Under the pieces are notes generated by a model. The model had not been told where the DNA came from. It worked only from the letters and a program-made list of their open reading frames with translations, and did not search any database. A stretch of 30,609 nt of DNA. Origin: Pseudomonadota bacterium (GTDB lineage Bacteria > Pseudomonadota > Alphaproteobacteria > Rhizobiales > Beijerinckiaceae). Below, piece by piece: positions 8,967 to 16,399 of the stretch (position 1 is its first letter; each line of letters starts with the position of its first letter). Location: the NCBI GenBank assembly GCA_023423995.1, contig JAFAEL010000233.1, positions 1-30,609 on the forward strand, written 5' to 3'. The translations under genes were made by a program, and so were the position numbers.

Positions 8967-9542
8967 ATGGATATGCCGGGCATGACCAGAACACGTCTGC
9001 GCGCCGAAGGCCTGGCGGCCTTCGTGCTCTTCAACGCGACCATTCCCGCCGCGAACTGGCTGATCGGGAATGTCGGGACGTCCTGCGTGCCGAACGGACC
9101 GTGCCTGATCCCGGTGGCGCCCGGGATCCACGCACCGTCCGGGGTGCTGATGGTCGGCCTCGCGCTGGTGCTGCGCGACCTCCTCCAGCGGCGGCTCGGC
9201 CTCTTCGCGGGCGTCGCGGCCATCCTGATCGGCGCCCTGCTCTCGGCCCTGGTTGCGCCGCCCGCCATCGTGGTCGCCTCCACGACCGCCTTCCTCCTGT
9301 CGGAGCTCGCGGACTTCTTCGTCTATACGCCGCTCCAGCGACGTCGCTTCGTCACGGCCGTGGTGGCCTCGAGCGTCGTCGGCCTTGCCGTGGACTCGGC
9401 CGTGTTCCTCTACCTCGCCTTCGGCAGCCTCGACTTCCTGCCGGGGCAGATCCTCGGCAAGCTCTGGATGGTGGCCCTCACGATTCCGGCCGTGCAGTGG
9501 ATCCGCAGGCGCGACGAGCGCCTCGGCTTCCAGCCTGCCTGA
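8967..9542 (+). CDS. VUT-family (YhhQ-like) membrane transporter, probable queuosine-precursor uptake
   Basis: This is a 191-residue polytopic inner-membrane protein with about six hydrophobic helices. Family-typical stretches are SGVLMVGLALVLRDLLQRR, ASTTAFLLSELADFFVY and GLAVDSAVFLYLAFG. These match the VUT/YhhQ family (PF02592, the former DUF165), whose E. coli member imports preQ0/preQ1. The proximity to queC supports a queuosine-related role, but the substrate is inferred. The start at 8967 (MDMPGMTR) has no clear Shine-Dalgarno, and ATGs at 8973 and 8982 are alternatives. Its stop lies three bases from the stop of the convergent DUF2474-type gene. Confidence 0.82.
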   Translation: MDMPGMTRTRLRAEGLAAFVLFNATIPAANWLIGNVGTSCVPNGPCLIPVAPGIHAPSGVLMVGLALVLRDLLQRRLGLFAGVAAILIGALLSALVAPPAIVVASTTAFLLSELADFFVYTPLQRRRFVTAVVASSVVGLAVDSAVFLYLAFGSLDFLPGQILGKLWMVALTIPAVQWIRRRDERLGFQPA

Positions 9543-9545
9543 CGC

Positions 9546-9641
9546 CTATCGCGGCACCAGGGCGCGCAGCCCGTAGACGAGCGCCGTGAAGGCCGCGAGG
9601 CTGACCAGATAGATCAGCACGAACCAGGCGAACCGGGGCAC
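9546..9641 (-). CDS. DUF2474-type small membrane protein of the bd oxidase operon
   Basis: This is a 31-residue open frame just downstream of cydB, with a single hydrophobic helix (FAWFVLIYLVSLAAFTALVYG) and the tail LRALVPR. Very short one-helix proteins (CydX, YnhF/CydH, and DUF2474 members) are regularly encoded after cydB, and some stabilise the haem centres of the oxidase. The residue pattern (aromatic-rich WFVLIYL followed by a small-residue helix) fits DUF2474. The start is a GTG 14 bases after the cydB stop, with no strong ribosome binding site. It is too short for most gene finders. Confidence 0.62.
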   Translation of the reverse strand: MPRFAWFVLIYLVSLAAFTALVYGLRALVPR

Positions 9642-9655
9642 CGCAGCAGCGCCGG

Positions 9656-10699
9656 TCAGTGATAGGCGTCGGCTACGACGTCTTCGGCCACCTTGCCGCG
9701 GAAGACCCAATACGCATAGCCCGTATAGGCGAAGGTGATCGGGACCGCGAACGCATAGCCGACCAGGACGAAGATCTGCGATTCCACCGTGTTCGCGGCC
9801 TGCCAGATCGTCAGGTCCGGCGGCACGATATAAGGGAACAGGCTGACGCCCAGTCCGAGAAAGCCCAGCAGGAAGAGGGCGATCGTCAGCAGGAACGGCG
9901 CCACGTGCCGGCCCTCCTGCAGCGTCTTCCAGATCAGGTAGGCGACCAAAGCCGTCACGAGCGGGATCGGCCACAGGAAGGCGATGTTTGGCCAGGAGAA
10001 CCAGCGCTCCTCGATATAGAGCCCGAGGAACGGCACCCACACGGACACGATCCCCATGGAGACGATCGTGGCGAAGAGCGAGGTGATCGCCTTGCGCCGG
10101 GCCCAGAGCTCGAGCTCGCCCGTGGTCTTCATCACGCACCAGGTCGCGCCGAGCAGGCCGTAGCCGCAGACGAGGCCTATGCCGGTCATCACGCTGAAGG
10201 GGGTGAGCCAGTCCCATTGGCCGCCCGTGAAGACGCGGCCCGAATGCTTGAAACCCTGGATGAACGCGCCGAGCACGAGCCCCTGCGCGAAGGTCGCGAC
10301 GAGCGAGCCGTAGTGGAAGGCGTAATCCCAGACGCGCTGCGAGCTTTCCGCCTTGAAGCGGTACTCGAACGCGACGCCTCGAAAGATCAGGGCGAGCAGC
10401 ATCAGGATGATGGGCATGTAGAGCGCCGGCATCATGATCGCGTAGGCGACCGAAAACACGCAGAACGCGCCGACGCCGCCGAGGATCAGCCACGTCTCGT
10501 TGCCGTCCCAGATCGGCGCCACCGAGAACATCATCCGGTCGCGCCAGCTCCGCTCCTGCGCGGCGTTGAACAGGATCCCCACGCCGAGGTCGAACCCGTC
10601 CGCGATCACGTACATGATGACCGCGACCGCAAGCAGCCCCGCCCAGATGAGCGGGAGCCAGAACGCGTAGCCGTGAAGGTCGTTGGCGAAACCGAACAT
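9656..10699 (-). CDS. cydB: Cytochrome bd-type quinol oxidase subunit II
   Basis: This is the second core subunit of a cytochrome bd-family quinol:O2 oxidoreductase. It is 347 aa with about eight or nine transmembrane helices. The N-terminus carries the CydB signature FWLPLIWAGLLAVAVIMY followed by ADGFDLGVGIL, and WDGNETWLILGG lies at about 64-75; these regions are conserved in all CydB/CioB proteins. The C-terminus has the expected FAYTGYAYWVFRGKV. It follows the cydA stop by nine bases, so the genes are one operon. The oxidase would reduce O2 with ubiquinol and give terminal-oxidase capacity at low oxygen or in the presence of inhibitors. Confidence 0.96.
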   Translation of the reverse strand: MFGFANDLHGYAFWLPLIWAGLLAVAVIMYVIADGFDLGVGILFNAAQERSWRDRMMFSVAPIWDGNETWLILGGVGAFCVFSVAYAIMMPALYMPIILMLLALIFRGVAFEYRFKAESSQRVWDYAFHYGSLVATFAQGLVLGAFIQGFKHSGRVFTGGQWDWLTPFSVMTGIGLVCGYGLLGATWCVMKTTGELELWARRKAITSLFATIVSMGIVSVWVPFLGLYIEERWFSWPNIAFLWPIPLVTALVAYLIWKTLQEGRHVAPFLLTIALFLLGFLGLGVSLFPYIVPPDLTIWQAANTVESQIFVLVGYAFAVPITFAYTGYAYWVFRGKVAEDVVADAYH

Positions 10700-10708
10700 C
10701 GCTGCCCC

Positions 10709-12142
10709 CTATTCGGCTGGCTGGACGCGGCGCCCCGGCGCGCCCTCGAGGCTTTCGTTCGGCACCGAGAAGGGCCGCTTGGGCATCTTGCCGAGTTGCT
10801 CGCCGGGCATGGTCTCCACCGGGTCGGGCCCGCGCCGGAGAAGTTTGGCCAGGTAATAGCTGCCGAAGCCGAAGATGATCGCGTACACGACGATGAACGC
10901 GACCAGCGAGGTCCCGACCGCCTCCGCCGTGACGGGGGAAACGGCGTCTGCCGTCCGGAGCTGGCCGTAGATGACCCATGGCTGGCGCCCGATCTCGGCC
11001 ACGAACCAGCCGAACAGCACGGCCCCGAATCCCGAGGGGGTCATCAGCATGGCCGCGTAGAGAAACTTCCGGTCCGTGAAGAGCGTGCCCTTCCAGCGCA
11101 GGTAGAGGCTCCAGAGCGAGACGACGAGCATCAGCACGCCGAGGCCGACCATGATGCGAAAGGAGAAGAAGACCGGCCAGACGGGCGGCCGATCCTGCGG
11201 CGGCACCTCCTTGAGCCCCGGCACCACGCCGTCGAAGGAGTGGGTCAGGATGAAGCTGCCGAGCTTCGGGATGCCGATCTCGTATTCGTTCTTCTCGGCC
11301 GCCTCGTCCGGGATGGCGAAAAGCAGGAGCGGCATGTTTGCCGTCCGATCCCAGTTCGCCTCGATCGCGGCGAGCTTGGTCGGCTGGTACTTGAGCACGC
11401 CGATGCCGTGCAGGTCGCCGAAGACGAACTGCACCGGGACCATCACGACGGCGAACCACATCGCCATCGACAGCGACCGGCGCGCACCGGCAAGCTTCCC
11501 CTCCGGGGCGTCATGCGGATGCCGGAGCAGCATCCAGGCCGACATCCCCCCGACCGCGAAGGCCGTCGTGAGAAAGCAGCCGAGCACCATGTGCGCGTAG
11601 CGGATCGGGAAGGACGGATTGAAGACGATCTCCCACCAGTCCACCGGCAGCGCGATCCCGTTCTCGACCCGGAATCCGGCCGGGGTCTGCATCCAGGAAT
11701 TCGCCGACAGGATCCAGAACGCCGAGATGAGCGTCCCGATCGCCACCAAGCAGGTCGACAGAAAGTGGAGCCGGTCGCCCACCTTGTCCCAGCCGAACAG
11801 CATGATGCCGAGGAACCCGGCCTCGAGGCAGAAGGCGGTGATTACCTCGTAGGCGATCAGCGGGCCAAGGACGTTGCCGCCGAACTCCGAATACCGGGAC
11901 CAGTTCGTGCCGAGCTGGTAGCTCATCACGATCCCGGAGACGACGCCGAGCCCGAAGGAGACGGCGAAGACCTTCACCCAGAACTTGTAGAGGTTCTTGT
12001 AGAGCTGGTCGCCCGTCCGCAGCCACTCGAATTCCAGCCGCGCCAGCCAGCACGCGAGACCGATCGTGAAGGCCGGGAAGATGATGTGGAATGCGACCGT
12101 GAATCCGAACTGGATCCGCGACAGCATGAGGGCGTCCAGCAT
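10709..12142 (-). CDS. cydA: Cytochrome bd-type quinol oxidase subunit I (short Q-loop, CIO-like)
   Basis: This 477-aa subunit carries the haems and quinol site of a bd-type oxidase. Haem ligands can be placed by alignment with E. coli CydA: His19 (haem b595), His184 and Met331 (haem b558, in SFRIMVGLG), and Glu99 and Glu107 (YEVITAFCLEAGF). GRQPW (385-389) and the quinol-loop core TKLAAIEANW are present. It is about 45 residues shorter than E. coli CydA, lacking the long Q-loop extension, as in cyanide-insensitive-oxidase-type (CioA) enzymes. Cyanide behaviour cannot be read from sequence. The start is fixed by a strong GGGGAGGT six bases upstream of the ATG. A TTG-initiated extension to 12163 would contain that site and is rejected. 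Confidence 0.95.
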   Translation of the reverse strand: MLDALMLSRIQFGFTVAFHIIFPAFTIGLACWLARLEFEWLRTGDQLYKNLYKFWVKVFAVSFGLGVVSGIVMSYQLGTNWSRYSEFGGNVLGPLIAYEVITAFCLEAGFLGIMLFGWDKVGDRLHFLSTCLVAIGTLISAFWILSANSWMQTPAGFRVENGIALPVDWWEIVFNPSFPIRYAHMVLGCFLTTAFAVGGMSAWMLLRHPHDAPEGKLAGARRSLSMAMWFAVVMVPVQFVFGDLHGIGVLKYQPTKLAAIEANWDRTANMPLLLFAIPDEAAEKNEYEIGIPKLGSFILTHSFDGVVPGLKEVPPQDRPPVWPVFFSFRIMVGLGVLMLVVSLWSLYLRWKGTLFTDRKFLYAAMLMTPSGFGAVLFGWFVAEIGRQPWVIYGQLRTADAVSPVTAEAVGTSLVAFIVVYAIIFGFGSYYLAKLLRRGPDPVETMPGEQLGKMPKRPFSVPNESLEGAPGRRVQPAE

Positions 12143-12148
12143 TACGCA

Positions 12149-12156
12149 ACCTCCCC
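12149..12156 (-). promoter_or_regulatory. Strong ribosome binding site of cydA
   Basis: GGGGAGGT on the minus strand lies six bases before the ATG at 12142 and sets the cydA start. It is one of the strongest Shine-Dalgarno sequences in the window. Confidence 0.85.
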
Positions 12157-12173
12157 GCGACAAGCGCGATTGA

Positions 12174-12193
12174 AAGCCCAGGCAAGTGGGCCT
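12174..12193 (-). terminator. Possible terminator after the MBL hydrolase gene, upstream of cydA
   Basis: Read on the minus strand, AGGCCCA and TGGGCTT form a 7-base stem with one G-U pair around the loop CTTGCC; the T-containing bases TTCAATC follow. It lies about 50 bases after the stop of the MBL-fold gene and about 30 bases before cydA, so it could separate the two transcripts. The T-run is poor. Confidence 0.4.
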
Positions 12194-12239
12194 GCAATCC
12201 CCCGGATGGGCAAGGCTGCGATTCCCGGGACGGGATCCG

Positions 12240-13088
12240 CTAGCCCAGCCCGGGCAAGCCCTGGAGCCCCGAAAGGGCCGCGAACTCCACCGCGTCGTGG
12301 CTGCAGAAGATGCGCACGCCCGCCGCCTCGTCCATCGAAAGGTCTCGCAGCCGCGCCTGATTGTGCAGGTGCAGGTCGAAATCGACAGCCATCATGCGCT
12401 GGTAACCCCGCGCGCCCAGCGGCGCGTGGCGCGTGGGCCGGTCCATCTCGTGCCGAAAGAAATAGGTATCGGCCGCGTCGAGCAGCCACCCCTCCGGAGC
12501 GCCGACGGCGACCCCCGCTTGGCCCCAGGTATGGCCCGGAAGCGGAACCAGCAGGATCTCGGGCGGAAGGCCGTCCAGATCGCTCACGGCATCGAAGCCG
12601 AACCACCGCTCGCCCTTGTGGCCATAGAAGCGCCAATGCTTCACGCCGTCCCATTGCTGCGGCCGGTAACGGTTGCGGGCGATGAAGCCGTGCCGGCGGC
12701 GAGCCGCCTCCATCTCGTCGACCATCACGTGAACGGTCGCGTCCGGGAAATCCTCCAGCCCGCCCGCATGATCGAAGTCGAGATGCGTCAGCACGATGTG
12801 GCGGACGTCGGACGGCGAGAATCCGAGTTGCCGCACCTGCTCCAGCGCCGTGTAGCGGCGCTCAAGCTGGATCTGGTTCAGGTGCACGAAGAGCGGGCTC
12901 AGCCGCGGGTAGGTCTGCTCGATGTCGCCGGTGCCGAAGCCGGTATCCACGAGGACGAGGCCGGACGACTGGGTCTCGACCAGGAGGCAGTGGCAGATGA
13001 GCGTGCCCCTGACGCCGCGGCTGAATCCATCGAAGAGCGCGCCTCCGACAGGACACATGCAGCCGCAATTCAGGTGGTGGACGCGCAT
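12240..13088 (-). CDS. MBL-fold metallo-hydrolase
   Basis: This is a 282-residue member of the metallo-beta-lactamase superfamily. The metal site region reads THLDFDHAGG (101-110), giving His102, Asp104, Asp106 and His107. Further expected ligands are the His in PLPGHTWGQ, the Asp in LLDAADTYF and the His in FCSHDAVEF near the C-terminus. The usual second His of HxHxDH is an Asp (HxDxDH). The general layout (LVDTGFG, HxxxDHAGG, GHTWGQ) resembles lactonase-like and uncharacterised hydrolases of COG0491. The substrate is not predictable, and quorum quenching is only a possibility. No signal peptide is visible, so it is probably cytoplasmic. It lies 68 bases downstream of the topoisomerase IB gene on the same strand and may share its transcript. 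Confidence 0.85.
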   Translation of the reverse strand: MRVHHLNCGCMCPVGGALFDGFSRGVRGTLICHCLLVETQSSGLVLVDTGFGTGDIEQTYPRLSPLFVHLNQIQLERRYTALEQVRQLGFSPSDVRHIVLTHLDFDHAGGLEDFPDATVHVMVDEMEAARRRHGFIARNRYRPQQWDGVKHWRFYGHKGERWFGFDAVSDLDGLPPEILLVPLPGHTWGQAGVAVGAPEGWLLDAADTYFFRHEMDRPTRHAPLGARGYQRMMAVDFDLHLHNQARLRDLSMDEAAGVRIFCSHDAVEFAALSGLQGLPGLG

Positions 13089-13156
13089 CGAAGCTCCCGC
13101 GAAGTCCCTCTACAAGCCTCGCGGAACGGTGGGCGTTCCGGTCCGTACGATCCCGG

Positions 13157-14281
13157 TCAGGCCGCGGCGGCAGCCTTCCGTAGGGTCTCCGTGAGATCGC
13201 GGTTGAGGCGCGCCTCGAGCAGGGACAGCACCGCCGCCTCCTCCGGCTTCAGCGTCGCGAGATTATCACGCAGCTCCTCCTCGACCTCCTCCTTGATGTC
13301 GAGCATCAGGTCGCCCTGGAAATAGGAGTGCAGAACCTCCGGGTGGACGTAGCACTTGCGGCAGATGGTCGGCGTGTTGCCGAGCCTGCCGGCCACGCGT
13401 TCGATCGCGGCGCGCACGTTCTTCTTCGCCTTGGCGTCCGAGTCGAAGGTCTCGAACTCCGTGAGCGCGATGGCGGCCAGCACAGTGCCCGCCCAGGTGC
13501 GGAAATCCTTGGCCGTGATCTCGCGGCCGGTGATCTCCTTCAGGTAGGCGTTGACGTCCGCCGAGGTGACGTCCTGCCGGGTGCCGTCGTCATCGAGGTA
13601 CTGGAACAGCTCCTGGCCGGGCAGGTCCTGGCACTGCTTCACGATCTTCGCGATGCGCCGGTCCCGGATCTGCAGGTTCCAGGTCTTGCCGGACTTGCCC
13701 TTGAACTGGAACTTCAGCTCCGACCCTTCGACCTTCACGTGTCGGTCCTTGAGGGTGGTGAGGCCGTAGCTCTTGTTCTGCTTCACGTAATCGTCGTTGC
13801 CGACGCGGATCAGCGTGTTCTCGAGGAGGTAGACGACGGTCGCGAGAACCTTCTCGCGGGGCATGCCGCGCAGCTTCATGTGGTCGGCGATCTTGGCGCG
13901 GATCTCGGGCAGCCCGCGGGCGAATTCGAGCATGTGCTCGTATTTCGTCGAATCCCGCACCTCGCGGAACTTCGGATGGTAGCGGTACTGCTTGCGGCCC
14001 TTGGCATCGCGCCCGGTCGCCTGGATGTGCCCGTTCGCGTGGGGGCAGATCCACACATCCGTATAGGCGGGCGGGATGGCGAGCTTGCGGATCCGCGCGA
14101 TGACCTTCTCGTCCTTCACGGCCCTGCCGTCGGCACCCAGATAGGCGAAGCCCTTCCCGGCTCTCCGGCGGCGGATACCCGGACGCTCGTCGGAGACATA
14201 GCGCAGCCCGGCCGATTCGGCGGCCTCTTTCGGGTCGACGATGTTCTCGACCTCATGGTTGCTGTCTTCTTCGGGCAGCAT
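13157..14281 (-). CDS. Type IB DNA topoisomerase (poxvirus-like)
   Basis: This 374-aa enzyme would relax supercoils by transient 3'-phosphotyrosyl nicking of one strand, without ATP. The N-terminal domain has RRRAGKGFAYLG and WICPHANGHIQATGRDAKGRKQYRYHP. The catalytic domain has LIRVGN (Arg159), GLTTLKDRHV, the Lys-rich FKGKSGK, DFRTWAGT (Arg261) and CRKCYVHP with the nucleophile Tyr311. The position of the vaccinia active-site His265 is occupied by Asn302 (GNTPTICRKCY), a change known in bacterial members. The C-terminal extension after the Tyr is helical and acidic and ends in a run of Ala. I prefer the ATG at 14281; an upstream TTG at 14323 would add 14 residues. It is divergent from the His-rich secreted protein gene. 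Confidence 0.94.
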   Translation of the reverse strand: MLPEEDSNHEVENIVDPKEAAESAGLRYVSDERPGIRRRRAGKGFAYLGADGRAVKDEKVIARIRKLAIPPAYTDVWICPHANGHIQATGRDAKGRKQYRYHPKFREVRDSTKYEHMLEFARGLPEIRAKIADHMKLRGMPREKVLATVVYLLENTLIRVGNDDYVKQNKSYGLTTLKDRHVKVEGSELKFQFKGKSGKTWNLQIRDRRIAKIVKQCQDLPGQELFQYLDDDGTRQDVTSADVNAYLKEITGREITAKDFRTWAGTVLAAIALTEFETFDSDAKAKKNVRAAIERVAGRLGNTPTICRKCYVHPEVLHSYFQGDLMLDIKEEVEEELRDNLATLKPEEAAVLSLLEARLNRDLTETLRKAAAAA

Positions 14282-14493
14282 TGGGGGATCGGCTCCGGAC
14301 GCGCGGTTGCGATCGGCGGTCAACCGGAGATGGTGGGGGAGGTTCCGGGCTGGCGCTGCGGCCGCGGATCACAGGCGGGCGAGGGCGCGTTAGGGAAGCG
14401 CAAACCATCGCGAAGGCGCGGTGTCGGTCGTCAATCAGATCGCAAGGCGAGGCGCCGAGGCTCACCCGGACACCGACCGATCAGGAGACCCGG

Positions 14494-14772
14494 ATGAAGC
14501 TGAAGGCTGCGCTCCTCGCGGCGACCACCCTGGCCCTCGCGGGCCCGGCGCTTGCGGCCGACATGCCCGGCTGGCGCCAGCATCATGGTCACCATACCCG
14601 TCACCACGGCTATCACGCCGGGCCCGTCTATGCCGAGCACGTCGTCGAGATCGTCGAGTATCGCGAGCCATACCTGCCCCGCGGCGTGCTCTACAACGCC
14701 CCTCCGCTGCCCGTGTCCTACAGCTACGGCCATGGCAGCCGCTATCGCGAGGTGATCAGCGCGAAATACTGA
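14494..14772 (+). CDS. Small His-rich secreted protein, function unknown
   Basis: This 92-residue product starts with a signal peptide (MKLKAALLAATTLALAGPALA, cleavage after ALA, before ADMPG). The mature N-terminus has a dense histidine cluster (QHHGHHTRHHGYHAG) with eight His in about 15 residues. A Tyr/Pro-rich segment follows (EYREPYLPRGVLYNAPPLPVSYSYGHG). The His cluster suggests binding of Zn, Ni, Cu or Co in the periplasm, but that is inference. The start is clear: AGGAG lies seven bases before the ATG. The 212-base gap upstream, shared with the divergent topoisomerase gene, shows nothing I can name beyond a short inverted repeat (CGGTTG/CAACCG, 14304-14326). Two hairpins follow directly after the stop. 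Confidence 0.8.
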   Translation: MKLKAALLAATTLALAGPALAADMPGWRQHHGHHTRHHGYHAGPVYAEHVVEIVEYREPYLPRGVLYNAPPLPVSYSYGHGSRYREVISAKY

Positions 14773-14773
14773 C

Positions 14774-14790
14774 CCGCTCAACACGAGCGG
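14774..14790. terminator. Hairpin 1 after the His-rich protein gene
   Basis: A perfect inverted repeat CCGCTC/GAGCGG with loop AACAC begins one base after the stop codon and is followed immediately by a second hairpin. There is no T-tract, so termination is plausible but not shown. 3'-end protection of the short mRNA is another possibility. Confidence 0.5.
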
Positions 14791-14808
14791 ACGCCGCCGC
14801 GGCGGCGT
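14791..14808. other. 18-base perfect palindrome before gabD (hairpin 2)
   Basis: ACGCCGCCGCGGCGGCGT is its own reverse complement. It sits directly against hairpin 1 and 34 bases upstream of the gabD ATG. It could form a very stable GC hairpin (terminator or 5'-leader structure of gabD) or serve as a dimeric protein-binding site. Confidence 0.5.
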
Positions 14809-14842
14809 GCTAGAGGTCTCCGCAAATCCAGGGAGACCGCCT

Positions 14843-16324
14843 ATGACCTATATGGACATCCGCACCGGAACGCGGGCGCTGAAAGACCCGAAGCTGTTCC
14901 GGCAGCAATGCTACATCGACGGCGCCTGGCTCGATGCCGATGGCGGCGGCACCATCACGGTCGATAATCCCTCGACGGGCGACTCGCTGGCAACCGTCCC
15001 GAAGATGGGCGCGGCCGAGACGCGCCGCGCCATCGAGGCCGCGGAAGCCGCCCTCCCGGCCTGGCGCGCAAAGACCGCCAAGGAACGCGCCCAGATCCTC
15101 CGCCGCTGGTTCGACCTGATGATGGCGAACCAGGATGACCTCGCGGCCATCATGACGGCCGAGCAGGGCAAGCCCTTCGCCGAGGCCAAGGGCGAGATCG
15201 CCTATGCGGCCTCCTTCATCGAGTGGTTCGGCGAGGAAGGAAAGCGCATCTACGGCGACGTCATCCCGGCGCACGGGACCGACAAGCGCATCGTCGTCAT
15301 CAAGCAGCCGATCGGCGTCTGCGCGGCCATCACGCCCTGGAACTTCCCGGCCGCCATGATCACCCGCAAGGCGGGCCCGGCGCTCGCGGCCGGCTGCACG
15401 ATGGTGCTGAAGCCCGCCAGCCAGACGCCCTTCTCGGCGCTGGCCCTCTGCGAGCTCGCGGAGCGCGCGGGCGTGCCGAAGGGCGTCCTGTCCTGCGTGA
15501 CCGGATCGGCCTCGGAGATCGGCGGCGAGATGACCTCCAACCCGACCGTCCGCAAGCTCACCTTCACGGGCTCGACCGAGATCGGAAAGGTGCTCCTCGA
15601 GCAATGCGCCAAGACCGTGAAGAAGACCTCGATGGAGCTCGGCGGCAACGCCCCCTTCATCGTGTTCGACGACGCGGACCTCGAGCCGGCCGTGAAGGGC
15701 GCGATCGCCTCCAAGTACCGCAATGCCGGCCAGACCTGCGTCTGCGCCAACCGCATCCTGGTCCAGGACGGCATCTACGACGCCTTCGTGAAGCGGCTCG
15801 CCGAGGCGGTCCGGGACCTGAAGGTGGGCGATGGTTTCGGCGAGGGCACGCTGATCGGGCCGCTCATCGACCAGAAGGCGGTCGCCAAGGTCGAGGAGCA
15901 TGTCGAGGACGCGCTCGCCAAGGGCGCGAAGGTGGTCACGGGCGGCAAGCGCTCGGGCCTCGGCGGCTCCTTCTTCGAGCCGACCGTGCTCGCCGACACC
16001 ACGCCCGACATGAAGATCTTCCGCGAGGAGACCTTCGGGCCGGTCGCGCCGATCTTCCGTTTCACGACGGAGGAGGAGGCGATCCGGATGGCGAACGACA
16101 CCGAGTTCGGCCTCGCTTCCTACTTCTATGGCCGCGACATCGGCCGCGTCTGGCGCGTCGCCGAGGCGCTCGATTACGGCATCGTCGGCGTGAACGAGGG
16201 CATCATCTCCACGGAGATCGCCCCCTTCGGCGGCGTGAAGGAATCGGGCCTCGGCCGCGAGGGCTCCCATTACGGGATCGATGACTATCTGGAGATCAAG
16301 TATCTCTGCATGGGCGGGATCTGA
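14843..16324 (+). CDS. gabD: NAD(P)-dependent succinate-semialdehyde dehydrogenase
   Basis: GabD oxidises succinate semialdehyde to succinate, the last step of GABA degradation. The 493 residues show the complete aldehyde dehydrogenase fold: TPWNFPAAMITRKAGPALAAGC (oxyanion Asn region), FTGSTEIGK (cofactor loop), MELGGNAPFIVFDDADL with general base Glu265, NAGQTCVCANR with nucleophile Cys299, and EETFGPVAPIF. The second Cys two residues after Cys299 (CVC) and the ending GREGSHYGIDDYLEIKYLCMGG are typical of the GabD clade. The start is set by GGGAGA six bases before the ATG, giving MTYMDIRTG. No GABA transaminase is nearby. A rho-independent terminator follows. Confidence 0.93.
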   Translation: MTYMDIRTGTRALKDPKLFRQQCYIDGAWLDADGGGTITVDNPSTGDSLATVPKMGAAETRRAIEAAEAALPAWRAKTAKERAQILRRWFDLMMANQDDLAAIMTAEQGKPFAEAKGEIAYAASFIEWFGEEGKRIYGDVIPAHGTDKRIVVIKQPIGVCAAITPWNFPAAMITRKAGPALAAGCTMVLKPASQTPFSALALCELAERAGVPKGVLSCVTGSASEIGGEMTSNPTVRKLTFTGSTEIGKVLLEQCAKTVKKTSMELGGNAPFIVFDDADLEPAVKGAIASKYRNAGQTCVCANRILVQDGIYDAFVKRLAEAVRDLKVGDGFGEGTLIGPLIDQKAVAKVEEHVEDALAKGAKVVTGGKRSGLGGSFFEPTVLADTTPDMKIFREETFGPVAPIFRFTTEEEAIRMANDTEFGLASYFYGRDIGRVWRVAEALDYGIVGVNEGIISTEIAPFGGVKESGLGREGSHYGIDDYLEIKYLCMGGI

Positions 16325-16330
16325 TCGCCC

Positions 16331-16355
16331 GGGGGCCCCGAGCGGGCCCCCCTTT
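16331..16355 (+). terminator. Rho-independent terminator of gabD
   Basis: GGGGGCCC and GGGCCCCC pair perfectly around the 5-base loop CGAGC, seven bases after the gabD stop, followed by CTTT. The stem is strong and the T-tract short, as is common in high-GC alphaproteobacteria. Confidence 0.68.
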
Positions 16356-16399
16356 GATCAAGCCGGTTCGAGTGCAGCGTTCCCTCGCCGGAGGTCCGC

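Noticed and set aside
7529..9589. Open frame of 686 codons on the plus strand across queC, the TadG-like gene and the VUT gene
   Set aside because: It is a different frame from all three recognisable genes and crosses their boundaries. The composition is typical of a high-GC shadow.
9546..11459. A possible long protein ending in the DUF2474-like segment
   Set aside because: Only the last 31 codons after the cydB stop make sense. The rest is an out-of-frame reading of cydB and cydA.
12143..12163. TTG-initiated extension of cydA
   Set aside because: The strong GGGGAGGT lies within the extension, and His19 numbering matches E. coli CydA only from the ATG at 12142.
9659..12685. Open frame of 1008 codons on the plus strand opposite cydB and cydA
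   Set aside because: The minus strand encodes unmistakable CydA and CydB with their haem ligands. The plus frame is low-complexity (His/Asp/Arg/Gln) and has no ribosome binding site.
14304..14326. Inverted repeat CGGTTG/CAACCG in the gap between the topoisomerase and His-rich genes
   Set aside because: The arms are six bases with an 11-base spacer, weak enough to be chance in GC-rich DNA.
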